From Adhaeribacter swui (GTDB lineage: Bacteria > Bacteroidota > Bacteroidia > Cytophagales > Hymenobacteraceae): a stretch of DNA of 64,000 nucleotides. Every line of letters begins with the position of its first letter. Position 1 is the first letter of the stretch. The notes under the pieces were generated by a model. The model had not been told where the DNA came from. It saw nothing but the letters and a program-made list of their open reading frames with translations, and made no database searches. A program made the translations under genes and the position numbers. Positions 60,859 through 64,000 of the stretch are shown here, one piece after another. Where the stretch lies: the NCBI RefSeq assembly GCF_014217805.1, contig NZ_CP055156.1:3354585-3418584 (forward strand), in the 5' to 3' direction.

Positions 60859-62508
60859 TTACTGCGGTACAACTACCGGCGCAAAACTGAAAATATTCCC
60901 GTCGAACAAGCCTTTATCGCTTAACTTTAATTCCGGGATAACCAGCAGGGCCATAAACGATAAAGTCATAAAAGGCGATTGTAAAGTGCTGCCCATTGCT
61001 TTGCTCATGGCATCAATTTCGGAGTAAGCCTGGGCCACTTCGTACCCGTTATCGGCAGACATAATGCCGGCTACTGGTAAGGGCAGCAATTTTATATCGC
61101 CGCCATTTACCGCCACAACGCCGCCTTGCACTTCAATGAGTAAATTTACGGCCTTGCAAATACTCACGTCGTCGGTGCCCACCACAATAATATTATGCGA
61201 ATCGTGCGCCACCGAAGAGGCGATAGCGCCGCTTTTTAAATTAAAATTTTTTATAAAACCAATGGCCGGGGGCTCGTTGTGGTACCGGTTTACTACCGCA
61301 ATTTTTAAAATGTCGTTTTCTATATCGGCAATGGCGTTCTTCTCTTGGGTCAGCAAAGCTGGGGCGATTAGGCGTTTGGTTATTAGTTGCCCATCTCGTG
61401 CTTCCATCACGTTTAGCAAACCCGGACCAGTCATGGGAAAGTGAAAATCAACGGGTGATTTAGCGTGCGTATTAAAGTTGTTAGGCGTTGGGCTGGCACT
61501 GTATTCCAGTAAGGTAACGCCATGTTCGGCCACTTGTTTACCCGCAATAAAAGTTTCCAGAACTTTAAAATCCGGAGTGAGTGTATCCAGAATAATAAAA
61601 TCGGCCGGATCGTTTTCGCGCAGTAAACCTACTTCTAAACCATAATGACGAACCGGATTAACGCAAGCTGCTTGTAAAACATCAAATACATCGAAGCCCC
61701 GGGCTAATGCTTTTTTTACTAACTGATTAATATGTCCTTCCACCAAATCATTCGGATGCTTATCGTCGGAGCAGAACATGATTTCGGTGGGGAACTTGGG
61801 CAATAAATCAATCAATGCTTCGAAGTTTTTGGCGGCGCTGCCTTCCCGGATTAAGATTTTCATACCAACGGCTAATTTATCACGCGCTTCTTCGGCGGTA
61901 AAACATTCGTGGTCGGTGCTGATGCCGGCGGCCGCGTATTGTTGGGCTTGCTCCCCGCGCAAGCCCGGCGCGTGCCCATCGACCTGCTTTCCGAATTTTT
62001 GAGCCAAGGTAATTTTCTGCATTACCAACGGATCCTGATTAAGGACACCAGGCCAGTTCATCATTTCGGCGAGGTATTTAACTTCTGGTCGCAGAAATAA
62101 ATCTTCAATATCTTCGGGTGTTACTTCGGCTCCGGCCGTTTCAAAGGGCGTAGCGGGTACGCAGGAAGGCGCCCCAAAATAAAATTTAAACGGTACTTTC
62201 TGCCCGTTTTCAATCATGTATTCTACGCCTGGCAAACCCAAAACATTCGCAATTTCGTGGGGGTCCGATACGGTGGCTACGGTGCCGTGCGGCACCGCTA
62301 AGCGGGCAAACTCACTGGGTACCAGCATGGAGCTTTCGATGTGCACGTGGGCATCAATAAAACCCGGCACCAGGTATTGCTGACTTTCGACTGGTTCCCG
62401 GATAATATGCGCGATTTTACCATTGATTACCACAATAGAGCCGCTGAAAATTTGTTTATGAATAACGTCTACAATCTGGCCGCTGACTTTAAATTCCCGG
62501 TATGACAT
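60859..62508 (-). CDS. ade: Adenine deaminase
   Basis: 549 aa amidohydrolase converting adenine to hypoxanthine, which hpt can salvage. Metal motif [14 protein letters not shown] near residues 48-61; SDDKHPNDL is the Asp ligand region; the C-terminal Ade domain has [15 protein letters not shown] and GGVVAVNGG. Normal length. It ends and begins without overlaps, as a single gene. Confidence 0.95.
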   Translation of the reverse strand: MSYREFKVSGQIVDVIHKQIFSGSIVVINGKIAHIIREPVESQQYLVPGFIDAHVHIESSMLVPSEFARLAVPHGTVATVSDPHEIANVLGLPGVEYMIENGQKVPFKFYFGAPSCVPATPFETAGAEVTPEDIEDLFLRPEVKYLAEMMNWPGVLNQDPLVMQKITLAQKFGKQVDGHAPGLRGEQAQQYAAAGISTDHECFTAEEARDKLAVGMKILIREGSAAKNFEALIDLLPKFPTEIMFCSDDKHPNDLVEGHINQLVKKALARGFDVFDVLQAACVNPVRHYGLEVGLLRENDPADFIILDTLTPDFKVLETFIAGKQVAEHGVTLLEYSASPTPNNFNTHAKSPVDFHFPMTGPGLLNVMEARDGQLITKRLIAPALLTQEKNAIADIENDILKIAVVNRYHNEPPAIGFIKNFNLKSGAIASSVAHDSHNIIVVGTDDVSICKAVNLLIEVQGGVVAVNGGDIKLLPLPVAGIMSADNGYEVAQAYSEIDAMSKAMGSTLQSPFMTLSFMALLVIPELKLSDKGLFDGNIFSFAPVVVPQ

Positions 62509-62565
62509 AGTTAAGCTGGTTCCGATAAATTTACGTATACTACGAATCGTAAGTACAATTAACGT

Positions 62566-62573
62566 TATATTTG
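62566..62573 (+). promoter_or_regulatory. TAnnTTTG promoter element before the small lipoprotein and cmk
   Basis: TATATTTG at 62566-62573, 18 bases before the TTG of the small ORF. No matching -33 box was found. Confidence 0.4.
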
Positions 62574-62590
62574 CACGAAATTTTGCAGCT

Positions 62591-62749
62591 TTGAGAAAGA
62601 TAATTTTAAGTTTCGCGATTGTTGGTTGCTTACTGGCTGGTACCCAAACGGCTTGTACGCGCCAGACCCCTCAGCAGAAAAAAACCAAAGCCTTTAAACG
62701 CAGCCATAAGCCTGGTAAATCGCTTCCTTGTCCGAAGAAAGATTGTTAG
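62591..62749 (+). CDS. Small lipoprotein-like protein
   Basis: 52 codons from TTG, too short for routine calling. The N terminus [21 protein letters not shown] looks like a lipoprotein signal with Cys after a short A-rich stretch. The mature part is basic ([14 protein letters not shown]) and ends in CPKKDC. It lies 18 bases before cmk. A translated product is plausible but unproved. Confidence 0.5.
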   Translation: MRKIILSFAIVGCLLAGTQTACTRQTPQQKKTKAFKRSHKPGKSLPCPKKDC

Positions 62750-62767
62750 GCACACAACCAGGTCTTT

Positions 62768-63475
62768 ATGAAAAAAATTGTAATTGCCATTGATGGGCAT
62801 TCTTCCTGCGGAAAAAGTACCACGGCCAAATTAGTAGCCAAAGAAATGGGCTACGCTTACATTGATACAGGCGCTATGTACCGGGCCGTAACCTTGTATT
62901 TCCTGGAAAACTACGTTGATTTTACCAACCCCAAGAAAATTCAGCAGGCTCTCGATAACATACATATTACGTTTGAACGCAACGCGAAAACCCAGCGCAA
63001 CGAAGCTTTTTTAAACGGCTTAAACGTGGAAGACGAAATCCGGAAAATGTACATTTCGGATAAGGTAAGTGAAGTAAGCGTGATTCCGGAAGTGCGTCAT
63101 GCTTTGGTGCACCAGCAGCAAAAAATGGGCAAGCGCCGCGGCGTAGTTATGGATGGTCGCGACATAGGTACGGCCGTGTTTCCGGATGCCGAGGTGAAAA
63201 TTTTTATGACCGCCGACGTGGAAACCCGCGCCAAACGCCGCCAGCAAGAGTTACTGGAGAAAAACGAAATGGTACCGCTGGACGCCATCGTGGAAAATTT
63301 AAAAAAACGCGATTTGATCGATTCTACCCGCAAGGAAAGTCCGTTAATACAAGCGCCCGATGCGGCCTTGCTCGATACCTCGTACATTACCATTGACGAA
63401 CAGGTAGATTTTGTGCTGCGCAAAGTAGCTGAGAAACTGTGCAGCGAAGAGTTTTTGCTTTCAAAAGATAAGTAG
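62768..63475 (+). CDS. cmk: Cytidylate kinase
   Basis: 235 aa NMP kinase phosphorylating CMP and dCMP. The P-loop is AIDGHSSCGKST near residues 7-18; IDTGAMYRAVTLYFLE follows, and VVMDGRDIGTAVFP is the CMP-site motif. Normal length. CMP recycling also serves the CMP-nonulosonate pathway at the left end, though the genes are far apart. Confidence 0.96.
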   Translation: MKKIVIAIDGHSSCGKSTTAKLVAKEMGYAYIDTGAMYRAVTLYFLENYVDFTNPKKIQQALDNIHITFERNAKTQRNEAFLNGLNVEDEIRKMYISDKVSEVSVIPEVRHALVHQQQKMGKRRGVVMDGRDIGTAVFPDAEVKIFMTADVETRAKRRQQELLEKNEMVPLDAIVENLKKRDLIDSTRKESPLIQAPDAALLDTSYITIDEQVDFVLRKVAEKLCSEEFLLSKDK

Positions 63476-63674
63476 CTACTGAAGAAGTCAACCTTTATTT
63501 TGGTGAGATTAAAAAATTGAATTTTTAAAAATTTAAAATTCTAGCTCATCTCACAGTTAACATTGCAAGATTGCACGATTAAATATTGGAATTAAAATGG
63601 ATTAATTGTTGTATGCTGAAGAACGCAACTTACAATACGCAAATTTGGCAGAACAACTATTTAACGAAAGCACA

Positions 63675-64000
63675 ATGACTATAGCCATCGACAAAAATTC
63701 AGGATATTGTTTTGGAGTAGAATTCGCTATTCAAATGGCCGAAGACGAAATGGAAGAATCCGCTGAATTGTATTGTTTGGGCGATATCGTGCATAACAGC
63801 ATGGAAGTGCAGCGGCTTTACGCCAAAGGTTTGCGCATTATTGATCGGGAACAATTAAAAGAACTGCAAGACAGCAAAGTTTTAATCCGGGCCCACGGCG
63901 AACCACCCGAAACCTATAAAATTGCTTTAGAAAACAACCTGGAATTAATAGATGCTTCTTGCCCGGTAGTTTTAAAATTGCAAAACCGGGTGAAACACGC
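63675..64000 (+). CDS. ispH: 4-hydroxy-3-methylbut-2-enyl diphosphate reductase (3' end outside window)
   Basis: First 108 codons of LytB/IspH, the last enzyme of the MEP isoprenoid pathway, a [4Fe-4S] protein. The first cluster Cys lies in SGYCFGVEFA (Cys12). LGDIVHNSMEV supplies the first substrate His, RAHGEPPE the second, and DASCPVV the second cluster Cys. The start ATG at 63675 gives the usual MTIAIDKNSGYCFGV opening. The remainder lies beyond the window. Confidence 0.95.
   Translation, partial: MTIAIDKNSGYCFGVEFAIQMAEDEMEESAELYCLGDIVHNSMEVQRLYAKGLRIIDREQLKELQDSKVLIRAHGEPPETYKIALENNLELIDASCPVVLKLQNRVKH

Noticed and set aside
1-64000. CRISPR arrays, transposase or integrase genes
   Set aside because: No regularly spaced identical repeats and no recognisable DDE, Tn or tyrosine recombinase protein in any frame; repeats seen are dispersed or inverted.

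Overview
The window reads as chromosomal DNA of a Bacteroidota bacterium, most likely order Cytophagales, family Hymenobacteraceae (Adhaeribacter-like). The clues are gene content (BshA of bacillithiol synthesis, a SerB-SerA fusion, a GH3/beta-lactamase fusion), TAnnTTTG-type promoters, starts without GGAGG, and intergenic spacers full of AAATTTTTAAATTT and degenerate tandem repeats. The genus is an inference from memory; no 16S gene is present.

Layout. Bases 1-16193 hold a surface-polysaccharide locus: formyltransferase (cut by the window start), PIG-L deacetylase, a CBS-nucleotidyltransferase and a CMP-nonulosonate synthetase, then a flippase, a putative sialyltransferase-like enzyme, several glycosyltransferases, UDP-GlcNAc 2-epimerase (wecB), a parallel beta-helix protein and a polytopic membrane protein. 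The middle of this locus (about 3.0-13.8 kb) is markedly more AT-rich than the rest. 16.3-33.7 kb is mostly housekeeping: TPR protein, M42-like peptidase, a GxxExxY gene inside a repeat-bounded element, the pyrophosphate-driven pump hppA, hpt, adk, obg, grpE-dnaJ, a NatAB-type ABC exporter, a bestrophin and an IscA protein. 34.1-47.8 kb holds serC and a serB-serA fusion (together the whole phosphoserine/serine pathway), a GDSL hydrolase, bshA, a GH3/beta-lactamase fusion, mutL and two rhomboids, the first with a one-base frameshift. The end (57-64 kb) has an epimerase, an EamA transporter, a TauE/SafE permease, adenine deaminase, cmk and the start of ispH.

The most interesting block is 48.4-57.0 kb, a sulfur-assimilation region. 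cysC-cysD-cysN point left. cysQ points right, followed by cysM, a JAMM protease (Mec-like), a sulfur-carrier protein (CysO-like), a MoeZ-like activating enzyme with a rhodanese domain, and cysH. This is the gene set of the mycobacterial CysO-CysM-Mec route, in which sulfur reaches cysteine on a protein thiocarboxylate. Between cysQ and cysM lie two very short, unannotated cysteine-rich ORFs (31 and 28 codons, one with CCCCC). Each is followed by an intrinsic terminator with a competing antiterminator pairing. They look like two cysteine-sensing transcription attenuators in series.

Spacers carry several families of dispersed repeats, hairpin elements and a palindromic arrangement around the natAB-bestrophin genes. 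No transposase, CRISPR array, tRNA or rRNA was recognised.
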